Shown one piece after another: positions 37,470 to 45,906 of a DNA stretch of 64,000 nucleotides. Numbering within the stretch: the stretch's first letter is position 1; every line of letters begins with the position of its first letter. The stretch spans positions 62,001 through 126,000 of the forward strand of contig JAJOJJ010000036.1 in NCBI GenBank assembly GCA_021208685.1, written 5' to 3'. The DNA is from Saccharospirillaceae bacterium (GTDB lineage: Bacteria > Pseudomonadota > Gammaproteobacteria > Pseudomonadales > Oceanobacteraceae). Under the pieces are notes generated by a model. That model worked only from the letters and a program-made list of their open reading frames with translations. It ran no database searches and was not told where the DNA came from. The position numbers and the translations under genes were made by a program.

Positions 37470-38645
37470 ATGAAAGCCAACCTGAAAAAACACGCCGCCC
37501 TGTTAGCCGGTGCGGTCTTGCTGGCCAATACACAACTGGTTCAGGCGGATGATCAGCAAACCATCACCGAACTGCAAAAGCGTATCGAACAGCTGGAACA
37601 AAGCATGAACGAACGTCTGAATGCGATGGCCGACAGCATGGAAAGCCAGCAAACTGGCGACCATGATAAACAAGTTCACATCGGCGGTTATGGTGAAATG
37701 CACTATAACAATCTGGATGTCGATGGCACCGATACCCGCCAGATTGATTTACACCGCATGGTGCTGTTTTTTGGTTACGACTTCAGTGATCGTGCGCGTT
37801 TCGTCTCCGAATTTGAAGTGGAGCACACGCTGGTCAGCGATGGCTCCCGCGGTGCGGTCGAAATTGAACAGGCGTATGTCGAACTCGATCTGATGAGCAA
37901 TATGCAGTTCCGCAGCGGTGTGATGCTGGTGCCGGTGGGTATGATTAACGAAACCCACGAGCCACCAACCTTTTATGGCGTTGAGCGGCCAGTGATTGAA
38001 ACCACCATTATTCCGACAACCTGGTATTCTGCCGGTATCAGCATCACCCACCAGCTGGATAATGGCATCAGTTACGACCTGATGATTTCCGAGGGTCTGA
38101 AAACCGACGACCCGACCTACGACAGCAGTGCCGATCCGTTTAATCTTAAATCCGGTAAACAGAAAGGATCTTTTGCCGATGCCTTTGATCTGGCCGTGAC
38201 CGGACGCGTTGTTTATCGCGGAACGGCCGGTCTGGAGCTGGCAGCTTATGCACAATATCAGCCCGATCTGGATCAGAGCGCGGAAATTTCCTATGCCGAC
38301 GATGCCACCCTGGTGGGTGCTCATGTTATTTATACCTTGGGCGACATCACCACCAAAGCACTTTACGCCCGCTGGGATCTGGGTGGCGATGCCGCCGATG
38401 CTGCCGGAAAAGCCACTCAGGATGGTGGTTATGCTGAAGTAAATTACCGCCTGAATGAACAGTGGGGATTTTTTGTCCGTCAGAGTGTCTGGTCACAAAA
38501 TGACGATATGAACGCCAGCCAGAGCGATGCCGGTGTCAGCTATTTCCCGGTTGAAGGCATTGTGTTTAAAGCCGATATTCAGCAACAGAATAAAGACGCC
38601 GGTAACGCCGATGGCTTTAATCTGGGTATGGGTTATATGTTCTGA
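37470..38645 (+). CDS. Outer-membrane porin
   Basis: 391 aa beta-barrel protein with signal peptide ending VQA, a short N-terminal coiled coil (ITELQKRIEQLEQSMNERLNAMADSM) and then alternating barrel strands ending in Phe (LGMGYMF). The strands starting IGGYGEMHYNN and FGYDFSDRARFVSEFEVEH resemble phosphate-selective-type porins. The ribosome site AAGGGC lies before the ATG. As last gene of the imelysin cluster it may carry the iron compound across the outer membrane, which is an inference. Confidence 0.82.
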   Translation: MKANLKKHAALLAGAVLLANTQLVQADDQQTITELQKRIEQLEQSMNERLNAMADSMESQQTGDHDKQVHIGGYGEMHYNNLDVDGTDTRQIDLHRMVLFFGYDFSDRARFVSEFEVEHTLVSDGSRGAVEIEQAYVELDLMSNMQFRSGVMLVPVGMINETHEPPTFYGVERPVIETTIIPTTWYSAGISITHQLDNGISYDLMISEGLKTDDPTYDSSADPFNLKSGKQKGSFADAFDLAVTGRVVYRGTAGLELAAYAQYQPDLDQSAEISYADDATLVGAHVIYTLGDITTKALYARWDLGGDAADAAGKATQDGGYAEVNYRLNEQWGFFVRQSVWSQNDDMNASQSDAGVSYFPVEGIVFKADIQQQNKDAGNADGFNLGMGYMF

Positions 38646-38688
38646 GCGGCGGCTGCAGAACAGTGCCGGTGCGGATGTCCCACCGTTT

Positions 38689-38709
38689 GGAATAACCTTG
38701 TGTTATTCC
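38689..38709. terminator. Hairpin after the porin gene
   Basis: GGAATAAC (38689-38696) and GTTATTCC (38702-38709) form an 8 bp stem with a 5-base loop between the convergent porin and polB genes. No T-run follows on either strand, so termination is uncertain. Confidence 0.4.
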
Positions 38710-38752
38710 GAACGGCGGCATTCATTTGACAGCACGCTCCGTTTAGGCTCAT

Positions 38753-41170
38753 TCAGAACAGCAGCAACTGCTTACCGGCCAGTGCCGAAAAATCGTCGCC
38801 CGTGAAATGAAAAACAGCATCCGCAATGGGTTTAAGCTGCTTTTCAAGGTAATGATGATAATCGGCTGCGCCTCCTGCACTGCCATCCGGCCAGACCGGC
38901 TCTGGCCCATTCACCGTCCAGCGATAGGTAATCCAGCCACCGCGCTCAGCAAAGCGCGATGGCAAACCGTTTAACGCCAGCCATTGTTCCAGTTTTGCGG
39001 CGGCTTGCGCATGGGGCGGAATATTTTTCTGATAGGCGGGCAGTGGCCGGCGCAGACGCCGGCGATAGGTCAGCAGATGATCCAGCTGGCCGGTTAACAG
39101 GCTCTGGACCTGTTCGCGCAGCCAATCCTGATAGGGTTCCTGTAAAAAAATTCGCCGGTAAAGCTCGGTCTGAAACTGACGCGCCAGTGGTGTCCAGTCG
39201 GAGCGGACGGCTTCCAGCCCTTTAAAAATCAGTTCGTTTTCACCGCGTTGATTTTTTATCAGTCCGGCGTAGCGCTTTTTACTGCCGGTTTCTTCGCCGC
39301 GGATGGAGGGCATAAAAAAGCGCCGGTAATGGGTTTCATATTCCATCTCCAGAAAGCTTTCAATACCAAACTCCTGCGATAATCGTTCAGCCCACCACAG
39401 GTTCAGTTCCCGCACCAGACGCTGACCGGTACTATCGGCTTCATCATCCGTGACACTGCGTTTAAGCCAGACAAAAACAGAATCGGTATCACCGTAAATA
39501 ACATCAAAACCCTGTTCTTCAATCCAGGCAGAACTTTGCTGAATAATCTGGTGACCACGCAGGGTAATTGAACTTGCCAGACGGGTATCGTAAAAACGAC
39601 AGCCATCAGAACCCAGCACGCCATAACAGGATGCCATAATGACTTTAATGGCCTGGCTCAGTGCTTTATTACCGGCCTTTTTCGCCTGTTCGCGCTTTTC
39701 GCCCAGCATACGGATAAGATCAGGCAAAATGTGTTTTTGCTGATGAAAATAAGCCGCAAAAAATCCGGGAACGACACCTGCGGAAGCTGTGCTTTCTTCC
39801 GCCAGGCGCAAGCCTTCAACCAGCCCCATCGGATCGATCTTAAAGGTCCGGATAATGGACGGATACAGGCTTTTAAAATCCAGCACCAGCACATGCTCGA
39901 ATAATCCCGGACGCGAATCCATCACATATCCGCCAGGACTCTTACGGGCGTGGTAACCTTCGCCAATATTCGGCGCAACAAAACCAGCGCGGTGCAGGCG
40001 CGGTAAATACATATTTTCGAACGCCGCTACAGAACCGCCCATACGATCCATACTCAGGCCGGTCATGTGCGCCCGTTCAACCGTAAAATTCAGCAGATCG
40101 GCTTTTTCAAAAATACGCCAGACCAGCTCGCAGTCTTTCAGGTTATAAGCGGCCAGTGCCTTTTTATCGTGAATAAACAGATGTTCGATATCACCGCCGC
40201 GATCATCACCCTGCAATAATTTACTATCGCCCAGAAAATACTGCGCCACGTCATTCAGCGCAAAACTCTCAAATTGCCAGGTGGCATTGCGCAGCAGATC
40301 AATGCCATCCAGCACCACCCGTCCGGCAATGTGTAAAAATATACGGTCGGGATTATTGGCGCTGACGCGCCAGCTCAGCTCGCTGCCGTCACGGCCAATA
40401 GTGAATGGAATGTTGTGCTCGGCGCATTTGCGCCGCAAAAAATCAAAATCAAACTGAATAACGTTCCAGCCCATAATCACATCCGGATCATAGTCAGCGA
40501 TTAATTGCAGGAAGCGTTGCAGCAGTGCGGCTTCATCGGCCACCAGTTCCAGTCCGTCGTGCTGCTGCCGGTGGTCTCCGATCATCAGCACCTGTTGCCA
40601 GTCATCCGCGTAGAACCCGATGGAAAACAGCCGGTCGGGTTCCCCCCGGCGCGGAAATGAAGTTTCAATATCCAATGACAGGCAACGAAAAGGCGGTAAT
40701 GCCTCTGCACCGGGCTGAGACGCCAGTATCCGGCCTCCCGGCAAATGCAGAAACGGCCGTTGCTTATCCGCTTTTAATCCTGACGGAAGACGCGCGGCAC
40801 CATAAATAAATCGCTCCATCAGGTAACGGTCGGTCGGACGAATATCCACTTCGCGGCAAATAATGCCCTGCTCAAGCAAAACATCGCGCCAGCGGTAGGT
40901 ATAAGAGGAAGGTAAATAGCAGGCACTGGCCGCTCGCGCCGAAAAACTCTGCAACGCCACATCCGCAATACGCACGGGCCAGTTCAGGGTACGGGCAATC
41001 CCGGCCGCCCGCTCAGCATGTTCTCTGTCAATAAAGCACACCGCCGGCTGGATAATCTGCTGACGCACAGGACCACGGGCGCTGTGCCACCAAAAGGTCA
41101 GAACAGTGTGCAGGCCATCGGCATCCTGAATATCGGTCCAGCTGCTGGTCAGCAGAAAAGCGTTAATCAT
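38753..41170 (-). CDS. polB: DNA polymerase II (family B)
   Basis: Family B polymerase with proofreading exonuclease, used in damage tolerance and replication restart (805 aa, close to the usual size). Exonuclease motifs: LSLDIETSF, WNVIQFDFDFL and YNLKDCELV. Polymerase motifs: LDFKSLYPSIIR (A), KVIMASCYGVLGS (B) and YGDTDSVF (C). All catalytic Asp and Glu residues are present. It is transcribed alone, with a 53 bp gap to the divergent pentapeptide gene. Confidence 0.96.
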   Translation of the reverse strand: MINAFLLTSSWTDIQDADGLHTVLTFWWHSARGPVRQQIIQPAVCFIDREHAERAAGIARTLNWPVRIADVALQSFSARAASACYLPSSYTYRWRDVLLEQGIICREVDIRPTDRYLMERFIYGAARLPSGLKADKQRPFLHLPGGRILASQPGAEALPPFRCLSLDIETSFPRRGEPDRLFSIGFYADDWQQVLMIGDHRQQHDGLELVADEAALLQRFLQLIADYDPDVIMGWNVIQFDFDFLRRKCAEHNIPFTIGRDGSELSWRVSANNPDRIFLHIAGRVVLDGIDLLRNATWQFESFALNDVAQYFLGDSKLLQGDDRGGDIEHLFIHDKKALAAYNLKDCELVWRIFEKADLLNFTVERAHMTGLSMDRMGGSVAAFENMYLPRLHRAGFVAPNIGEGYHARKSPGGYVMDSRPGLFEHVLVLDFKSLYPSIIRTFKIDPMGLVEGLRLAEESTASAGVVPGFFAAYFHQQKHILPDLIRMLGEKREQAKKAGNKALSQAIKVIMASCYGVLGSDGCRFYDTRLASSITLRGHQIIQQSSAWIEEQGFDVIYGDTDSVFVWLKRSVTDDEADSTGQRLVRELNLWWAERLSQEFGIESFLEMEYETHYRRFFMPSIRGEETGSKKRYAGLIKNQRGENELIFKGLEAVRSDWTPLARQFQTELYRRIFLQEPYQDWLREQVQSLLTGQLDHLLTYRRRLRRPLPAYQKNIPPHAQAAAKLEQWLALNGLPSRFAERGGWITYRWTVNGPEPVWPDGSAGGAADYHHYLEKQLKPIADAVFHFTGDDFSALAGKQLLLF

Positions 41171-41223
41171 AAGGCGATCTATACTTGAAAGAACGGAGTT
41201 TACCGTAAAAAAGGAATAACCCC

Positions 41224-41568
41224 ATGACCACCCCGAATATCAGTCAGGACCCCATGTATCAACTGCTGCGCAATGACAATGTGCCAGCCTTTAACAAAGC
41301 ACGCGAAGAGGGCAAAACCTGCGATCTGCGCGGCTGCGACCTGCGCGGTCTGGACCTGCGCAACATCAATCTGCGAGGCATGGATCTGACCGGCGCTTAT
41401 TTCCGTGGCGCAGATCTGCGCGGGATCGACTTCCGTGATTGTCTTATGGATGGTGTCAGTCTGGCTGACGCCAAGATCAGTGGCTGCTTTTTCCCCAGCA
41501 GCCTGCCAGCTCAGGAAATTCTGCTGTCCGTCACCCATGGCACCCGCCTGCGGGATCAGGCCCGCTGA
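41224..41568 (+). CDS. Pentapeptide repeat protein
   Basis: Short cytosolic protein (114 aa) with a central run of pentapeptide repeats, each with Leu or Phe at the centre: CDLRG CDLRG LDLRN INLRG MDLTG AYFRG ADLRG IDFRD (about 33-72). Only about eight to ten repeats are present, enough for two to three coils of a right-handed beta-helix. Function unknown. Confidence 0.85.
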   Translation: MTTPNISQDPMYQLLRNDNVPAFNKAREEGKTCDLRGCDLRGLDLRNINLRGMDLTGAYFRGADLRGIDFRDCLMDGVSLADAKISGCFFPSSLPAQEILLSVTHGTRLRDQAR

Positions 41569-41741
41569 ATGCATTTTCCGTGCAGTTTGAGCCGGCTGTA
41601 TAACCGGTCATAAAGTACTGCCTGATCTGGCCGAACCTTTTGCACATTTTCCGGCACAGCGGGTTCAAGCCTGCCGGGTTTTGCTGTACATTCCGGTGAT
41701 CAATGACAGGATTGCCCGAAGAGGCAAAATGTGGGGAAAGC

Positions 41742-42524
41742 ATGTTTTTGGCTGGAAAATCGTCAGACACCATAGAACAGTTAATTAACCGGGTTTCGCA
41801 TCTGGTGAGATTGCTGTTAGAAGGGTTTGAGCTGAGTAATACGCCCATCACACTGGAGAGCGTCGACGATCTTTATGAGCATTTCGACCGTGATCAGTTT
41901 TTTCTGATTCAGGACGGAATGCTGCACCTGAGTAAAAATGGCCAGAATCTGGTCAGCTTTGATGAAGGTGACCTGATTGGCATCATCCATTCTTTTGACC
42001 TGCCATTGCCGGTACTGCGTACCGATGAATACGTAGAACTGATCCCCATCGACCGTGACCGCTTCCTGCGTCATGTATATTCCGACAAACGCCGTCAGCA
42101 CTACTGGAGCCATTTTCTGGTATGCCAGAATGCACTGCTGGTGAATTATCTGGCCGATACCTTTAAAACCCAGGTTCGTCCGGCCGCCGGTTTCCAGAAC
42201 ATCCAGCCGGGTGATGTCATTATCCAGCAGGGTGATCCGGCTGAGCATGTGTATACCATCATCAGCGGTGAAGCGGATGTCTTTGTTGATGGCGTCAAGG
42301 TTGGCGATATCGGCGAAGAAGAAGTCTTTGGTGCCATGGCAGTATTTACCGGCGAGCCACGCAGTGCCACGGTCATCGCCCGCACACCCTGCACCATTAT
42401 GGCGGTACCACAGCAAGACTTTATCCTGCTGATCGAAGCTCAGCCTAAAGCTGCCGTCAATCTGATTGAGAATCTGGCACGCCGCATCACCCTGATGAAC
42501 CAGAAGCTGATCGACAAAGAATAA
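41742..42524 (+). CDS. Cyclic nucleotide-binding-domain protein
   Basis: 260 aa protein. The N-terminal half looks like a degenerate CAP-type beta roll (FFLIQDGMLHLSKNGQNLVSFDEGDLIG). The C-terminal half (about 145-240) is a clear cNMP-binding fold (IQPGDVIIQQGDPAEHVYTIISGEADVFVDG). The phosphate-binding cassette reads FGAMAVFTGEPRSATV: the Arg is present but the Glu of the usual FGE is Ala. No DNA-binding domain is present. The ATG at 41742 follows GGGGAAAG; an open frame begins 13 codons earlier. Ligand and partner are unknown. Confidence 0.75.
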   Translation: MFLAGKSSDTIEQLINRVSHLVRLLLEGFELSNTPITLESVDDLYEHFDRDQFFLIQDGMLHLSKNGQNLVSFDEGDLIGIIHSFDLPLPVLRTDEYVELIPIDRDRFLRHVYSDKRRQHYWSHFLVCQNALLVNYLADTFKTQVRPAAGFQNIQPGDVIIQQGDPAEHVYTIISGEADVFVDGVKVGDIGEEEVFGAMAVFTGEPRSATVIARTPCTIMAVPQQDFILLIEAQPKAAVNLIENLARRITLMNQKLIDKE

Positions 42525-42545
42525 ACGCCGCGCCCTGCGGGAAAC

Positions 42546-42582
42546 AAAAAAGCCGTGACCGTTTTCTGTCACGGCTTTTTTT
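42546..42582 (+). terminator. Rho-independent terminator
   Basis: AAAAAAGCCGTGAC (42546-42559) pairs with GTCACGGCTTTTTT around an 8-base loop, with a run of seven T. It ends the cyclic-nucleotide-binding gene and separates it from the sRNA promoter. Confidence 0.92.
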
Positions 42583-42619
42583 GTGCGCTGAATACCCTCA
42601 GGAATATTTTAAATATAAA

Positions 42620-42660
42620 TGAGAATTATTATTGACAATGTTTTTGAGAATCATTACTGT
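42620..42660 (+). promoter_or_regulatory. Fur-type promoter with two Fur-box-like sites
   Basis: TTGACA (-35, 42632-42637) and TACTGT (-10, 42655-42660) are 17 bp apart. Two Fur 7-1-7 style sites overlap them: TGAGAAT-T-ATTATTG (42620-42634, 11 of 14 positions match TGATAAT/ATTATCA) and TGAGAAT-C-ATTACTG (42645-42659, 10 of 14). The layout suggests iron-dependent repression of the transcript that follows. Confidence 0.7.
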
Positions 42661-42666
42661 TTACTC

Positions 42667-42791
42667 ATCGACGTCAGAGATGGCGGCGGTGTTCAAAGCC
42701 TCATTCAGTTGTTGGGGTGGAGATCTCTCTCATCAAGCTAATCACGGTTGCTTTGCCCCTCTCTCCGTCAGGAGCCGAGGGGCGTTTTTTT
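42667..42791 (+). ncRNA. Candidate Fur-regulated small RNA (RyhB/PrrF-type analogue)
   Basis: About 125 nt between a Fur-type promoter and a strong intrinsic terminator, with no convincing ORF (a short frame from an ATG at 42690 or nearby is not supported). The start near 42667 is inferred from the -10. The terminator is GCCCCTC (42755-42761) with GAGGGGC (42777-42783), an inner CTCC/GGAG helix and seven T (42785-42791). It has a T-run only on the plus strand, so it belongs to this transcript and not to hmuV on the other strand. I cannot match the sequence to RyhB or PrrF by eye; the call rests on architecture and position beside an iron/haem importer. Confidence 0.65.
42755..42791 (+). terminator. 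Intrinsic terminator of the candidate Fur sRNA
   Basis: GCCCCTC/GAGGGGC stem with an inner CTCC-GTCA-GGAG hairpin and a seven-T tail. It is functional only in the plus direction by sequence. Confidence 0.85.
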
Positions 42792-42806
42792 ATCCGCGTT
42801 AACCGC

Positions 42807-43571
42807 TTAAACCCAGTGCAGATAGTCGCCTTCCAGCAGCGTTTCCACGCAAAATGTCTGCGTCACCTGTTCGGCGGTCAACACCTCCCGCGCCGGACCA
42901 TCGGCCACCAGTCGCCCGCAGCACAGCAGCAGAACACGGTCGGCATAGCGCCGCGCCAGATTCAGATCATGCACCACCATCAGCACACTTTTACCAACCG
43001 TCGTCAGCTGCCGGATCTGATTCATACACTGCTGCTGATGGCGCAGATCCAGTGCACTCAGGGGCTCATCCAGCAGCCACAGCTGGCTGGCGTCCTGATT
43101 AACCTGAATCCAGCTGCGCGCCAGCTGGCAGCGCTGCTGCTCACCACCCGACAGCAGACGCACATCACGGTCAGCCAGATAATGAACATCCCAGGCCTGC
43201 ATCGCCTCATGCACCTGCGAGCGTAATGCCACCACCGAAGTGCTGTGCGCCAGACCGCCGAGCTGCACCACTTCACTGACCGACAGCGGAAAATTCATCG
43301 GACTGAGCTGCGGCACCAGCGTCACCCGTTGCGCCCAGTCACTGCGCTGCCAGCCAGCGGTATCCGCTGCCGCAAAGCGCAGAGCGCCACGGTCAGGGTG
43401 TAACAATCCGGCCAGCATATTCATCAGAGTCGATTTACCGGCCCCGTTGGGACCCACCAGCATCACCAGCTCACCGGCGGCCAGAGAAAAACTGACCTCA
43501 TCGACAATGGCAGCGGCACCGCGTGTCAGTCCCAGACCCGCCGCCTGAATCAGAGTTGCCGGAGTCACCAT
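42807..43571 (-). CDS. hmuV: Haem/iron ABC transporter ATP-binding protein (HmuV-like)
   Basis: ATPase of a FecCD-type importer (254 aa from the ATG at 43571, which overlaps the permease stop). Walker A GPNGAGKSTLMNMLAG, signature LSGGEQQRCQLARSW, Walker B LWLLDEPLSALD and the H-loop VVHDLNLA. The YxxLVPQLSPMNFPLSVSEVVQLGG region is typical of HmuV. No binding protein or TonB receptor gene is adjacent, so haem rather than siderophore is inferred from similarity only. Confidence 0.85.
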   Translation of the reverse strand: MVTPATLIQAAGLGLTRGAAAIVDEVSFSLAAGELVMLVGPNGAGKSTLMNMLAGLLHPDRGALRFAAADTAGWQRSDWAQRVTLVPQLSPMNFPLSVSEVVQLGGLAHSTSVVALRSQVHEAMQAWDVHYLADRDVRLLSGGEQQRCQLARSWIQVNQDASQLWLLDEPLSALDLRHQQQCMNQIRQLTTVGKSVLMVVHDLNLARRYADRVLLLCCGRLVADGPAREVLTAEQVTQTFCVETLLEGDYLHWV

Positions 43572-44560
43572 GCCAGCCTCCTCTTTTCGCGGATCATCAG
43601 GGCAATAAACAATGGCGCACCCAGCAGGGTGGTAACGATACCAATCGGCAACTCCGCGGGTGCCACAATCACCCGTGACAACATATCCGCCGCCACCAGC
43701 AGGCAACCGCCCAATACCACCGCCAGCGGCAATACCCGCTGATGAGCAGCACCGGTCAGCAGGCGGGCAATATGCGGGCTGATCAGACCAATAAAACCAA
43801 TCACACCACTGGCTGATACCGCCAGCGCCACACAGAGCGCCACCCAGATCACCACCTGCCATTGCAGACGGCTGACCGATACCCCGAGTGAGCGGGCTTC
43901 CACCTCGCCCAGCAACAAAGCATCCAGATTGCGTAACCGTTTTGGCCAGACAATAACAGCAGCCAGCAGTACCGCGCCCATGGCCCCGACCCAGCCCCAG
44001 TTGGCACCGGACAAGCTGCCCAGCGACCAGAAAGTAATCTGGCGCAACGCATCGTCACTGGCCATATACGACAGCAGGCCAATCAATGCGCCGGCCAGAA
44101 CGTTGACCGCAATCCCGGCCAGAATCAGAAAACTCATGGCATGCAGTGAGCTGCCCTGCAATCCCAGCCGTAACACCAGCAACAAAGCCACCACCCCACC
44201 GGCAAAAGCAGCAATAGGCTGCGCCCAGTAAGGCAGGGCCATGCCGGCAGCCTGCAGCACAACAAACAGCGCGGCCGCCACCGCTGCACCACCGGAAACC
44301 CCGATCAATCCCGGATCGGCCAGCGGATTGCGCACCATGCCCTGAATCAGCACCCCGGCCCAGGCCAGCAACGCGCCCACCAGAAAGGCCATCAGCACCC
44401 GTGGCAGGCGAATCTGCCAGAGAATGGTCTGGCCAACATCGGTATACAGCAGCCAGTCCAGACTCTGGCTGCCACTGGCCAGGCCCAGCAGTATAAAGAT
44501 CAGTGGTAGCAGCAGGCATAACAGCAGGATATGCTTGCGCCGCTTCAGGGCGGTGTTCAT
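43565..44560 (-). CDS. hmuU: Haem/iron ABC transporter permease (HmuU-like, FecCD family)
   Basis: Polytopic inner-membrane permease of 331 aa with eight to ten hydrophobic segments. Family signatures are RLPRVLMAFLVGALLAWAGVLIQGMVRNPLADPGLIGVSGGA near the N-terminus, GVIGFIGLISPHIARLLTG and PAELPIGIVTTLLGAPLFI at the C-terminus. The start at 44560 (MNTALKRRKH) lies 33 bp from the divergent Rieske gene, leaving little room for two promoters. Confidence 0.88.
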   Translation of the reverse strand: MNTALKRRKHILLLCLLLPLIFILLGLASGSQSLDWLLYTDVGQTILWQIRLPRVLMAFLVGALLAWAGVLIQGMVRNPLADPGLIGVSGGAAVAAALFVVLQAAGMALPYWAQPIAAFAGGVVALLLVLRLGLQGSSLHAMSFLILAGIAVNVLAGALIGLLSYMASDDALRQITFWSLGSLSGANWGWVGAMGAVLLAAVIVWPKRLRNLDALLLGEVEARSLGVSVSRLQWQVVIWVALCVALAVSASGVIGFIGLISPHIARLLTGAAHQRVLPLAVVLGGCLLVAADMLSRVIVAPAELPIGIVTTLLGAPLFIALMIREKRRLAW

Positions 44561-44592
44561 CGCAGGAATTAACTCAGGCTGCAGGAAAAAAT

Positions 44593-44910
44593 ATGCGGGC
44601 ATTGTGCCACACAGACACAATTGCGGAAGGACAGAGTAAAGGTTTTGAACTCGAAGGCCAGCCGGTCTTTGTCGTACGCAAACAAGATCGGTTCTTCGTA
44701 TACCACAATCAGTGCCCGCATCTGGGCATTAATCTTGAGTGGTTACCGGACCAGTTTCTCGACAGTGATGGCTGCCTGATTCAGTGTGCCATGCACGGTG
44801 CGTTGTTTCTGATTGACGATGGTCAGTGCATCGCCGGCCCCTGTCAGGGCCAGCGTTTAATGGCGGTTCAGCACGAGCTGCGCGACGGTCAGATCTGGAT
44901 AGACCTTTAA
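44593..44910 (+). CDS. Rieske [2Fe-2S] domain protein
   Basis: 105 aa single-domain Rieske protein. Cluster ligands are in CPHLG (about 42-46) and CAMHG (about 65-69). No signal peptide is seen, so it is probably a cytosolic ferredoxin-like subunit of an oxygenase or reductase, but no catalytic partner is adjacent. The gene diverges from hmuU. The GGAAAAAAT ribosome site precedes the ATG at 44593. Confidence 0.85.
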   Translation: MRALCHTDTIAEGQSKGFELEGQPVFVVRKQDRFFVYHNQCPHLGINLEWLPDQFLDSDGCLIQCAMHGALFLIDDGQCIAGPCQGQRLMAVQHELRDGQIWIDL

Positions 44911-44931
44911 CGCCGCCGGATACCGCCGCGT

Positions 44932-45132
44932 TTACTTTTTCAGTTTATCAATGCCGTCCTGCAAGACGTCTTTGCCATCCTCCAGCAGGTCCGAGCCACT
45001 GTCTTTCAACCGCTCCATCAGCGAATCGGATTTGAACGGATTGGCAAAAGGATCGCGGTCACGGATCAGGTTGGACCCCATCCAGGCGCCCAGCAAAAGA
45101 CCGATAACGAGAATAATAAGATTGCGTTTCAT
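44932..45132 (-). CDS. Small single-pass membrane protein, unknown function
   Basis: 66 aa: a hydrophobic N-terminal helix (LIILVIGLLLGAWMGSNLI) followed by a charged amphipathic stretch with repeated SGSDLLEDGKDVLQDGIDKLKK. A GGAAGT-type ribosome site precedes the ATG. I do not recognise the family. It is downstream of sfsA on the same strand. Confidence 0.65.
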   Translation of the reverse strand: MKRNLIILVIGLLLGAWMGSNLIRDRDPFANPFKSDSLMERLKDSGSDLLEDGKDVLQDGIDKLKK

Positions 45133-45171
45133 CGTACTTCCCTTTTTTAAAAATTATTCAGCGTGCGGTTA

Positions 45172-45906
45172 TTAACCGATATCAACTGGCAGACGCTGCC
45201 CCAGTTCCAGACCACCGGCATCAAACCGTGCCTGATACGCCAGCACTTCCACCCCCTGCTCCACGACGTCAGCCAGTGCTGCCGCATAAGCCGGATCAAT
45301 GACCCGCGCCGGACGCACCCGTTCAATGCCCTCATGCGGAACACAAAACAACAGCACGCTACGATACCCCTGCTGGCGCAACCCGGCCAGACGGCGCAGA
45401 TGTTTAAGGCCGCGCACAGTAACCGCATCGGGAAAACTGCCCCAGCCATCGTCGGTATCAGGGTGATCAAGCAGCGTGACACTTTTCACTTCAACATAGA
45501 CCGATCGTTCGTGCGGCTGCGGTACCTGCAGCAGAAAATCCAGCCGTCCGTCGGCCACCCTGGGCTCGGGTTGAATCTGATACTCCCCCGCCAGCTCCGC
45601 AATGCGTCCGGCAGCCAGCGCCTCAGCCACCAGCTGATTCGGGCGCGCCGTATTGATGCAGGCTTTATAACGCCCGGCAATTTCTACCCACTCCCAGCTG
45701 TAACGGTATTTGCGTTTGGCCGCCGCGCCAGATGGCAAGGAGTCCCACAACCATACCCGGCTGCCGGGTTCGGCACAGTGTTTCATCGAGCCGGTGTTCG
45801 GACAGTGCGCCGTGATTTCCTCACCACTGTCGAGCACAATATCGGCGAGAAAGCGCTTGTAGCGTTTGATTAAACGCCCGCCGACCAGCGGCGCATCGTA
45901 GCGCAT
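45172..45906 (-). CDS. sfsA: SfsA family DNA-binding/nuclease-like protein
   Basis: 244 aa protein of the sugar fermentation stimulation family, with an N-terminal OB-like domain (IKRYKRFLADIVLDSGEEITAHCPNTGSM) and a C-terminal nuclease-like core (DGRLDFLL, YVEVKSVTL, FPDAVTVRGLKHL). The function is not settled. It shares one base with the end of the aminotransferase gene, so the two form an operon, the same pairing as next to dksA in Pseudomonas. Confidence 0.93.
   Translation of the reverse strand: MRYDAPLVGGRLIKRYKRFLADIVLDSGEEITAHCPNTGSMKHCAEPGSRVWLWDSLPSGAAAKRKYRYSWEWVEIAGRYKACINTARPNQLVAEALAAGRIAELAGEYQIQPEPRVADGRLDFLLQVPQPHERSVYVEVKSVTLLDHPDTDDGWGSFPDAVTVRGLKHLRRLAGLRQQGYRSVLLFCVPHEGIERVRPARVIDPAYAAALADVVEQGVEVLAYQARFDAGGLELGQRLPVDIG

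Noticed and set aside
42807-43862. Longer N-terminus for the ABC ATPase (start at 43862)
   Set aside because: The extra 97 residues lie in the permease gene in another frame and are Gly/Cys-rich without a domain; the ATG at 43571 gives a normal-length ATPase.
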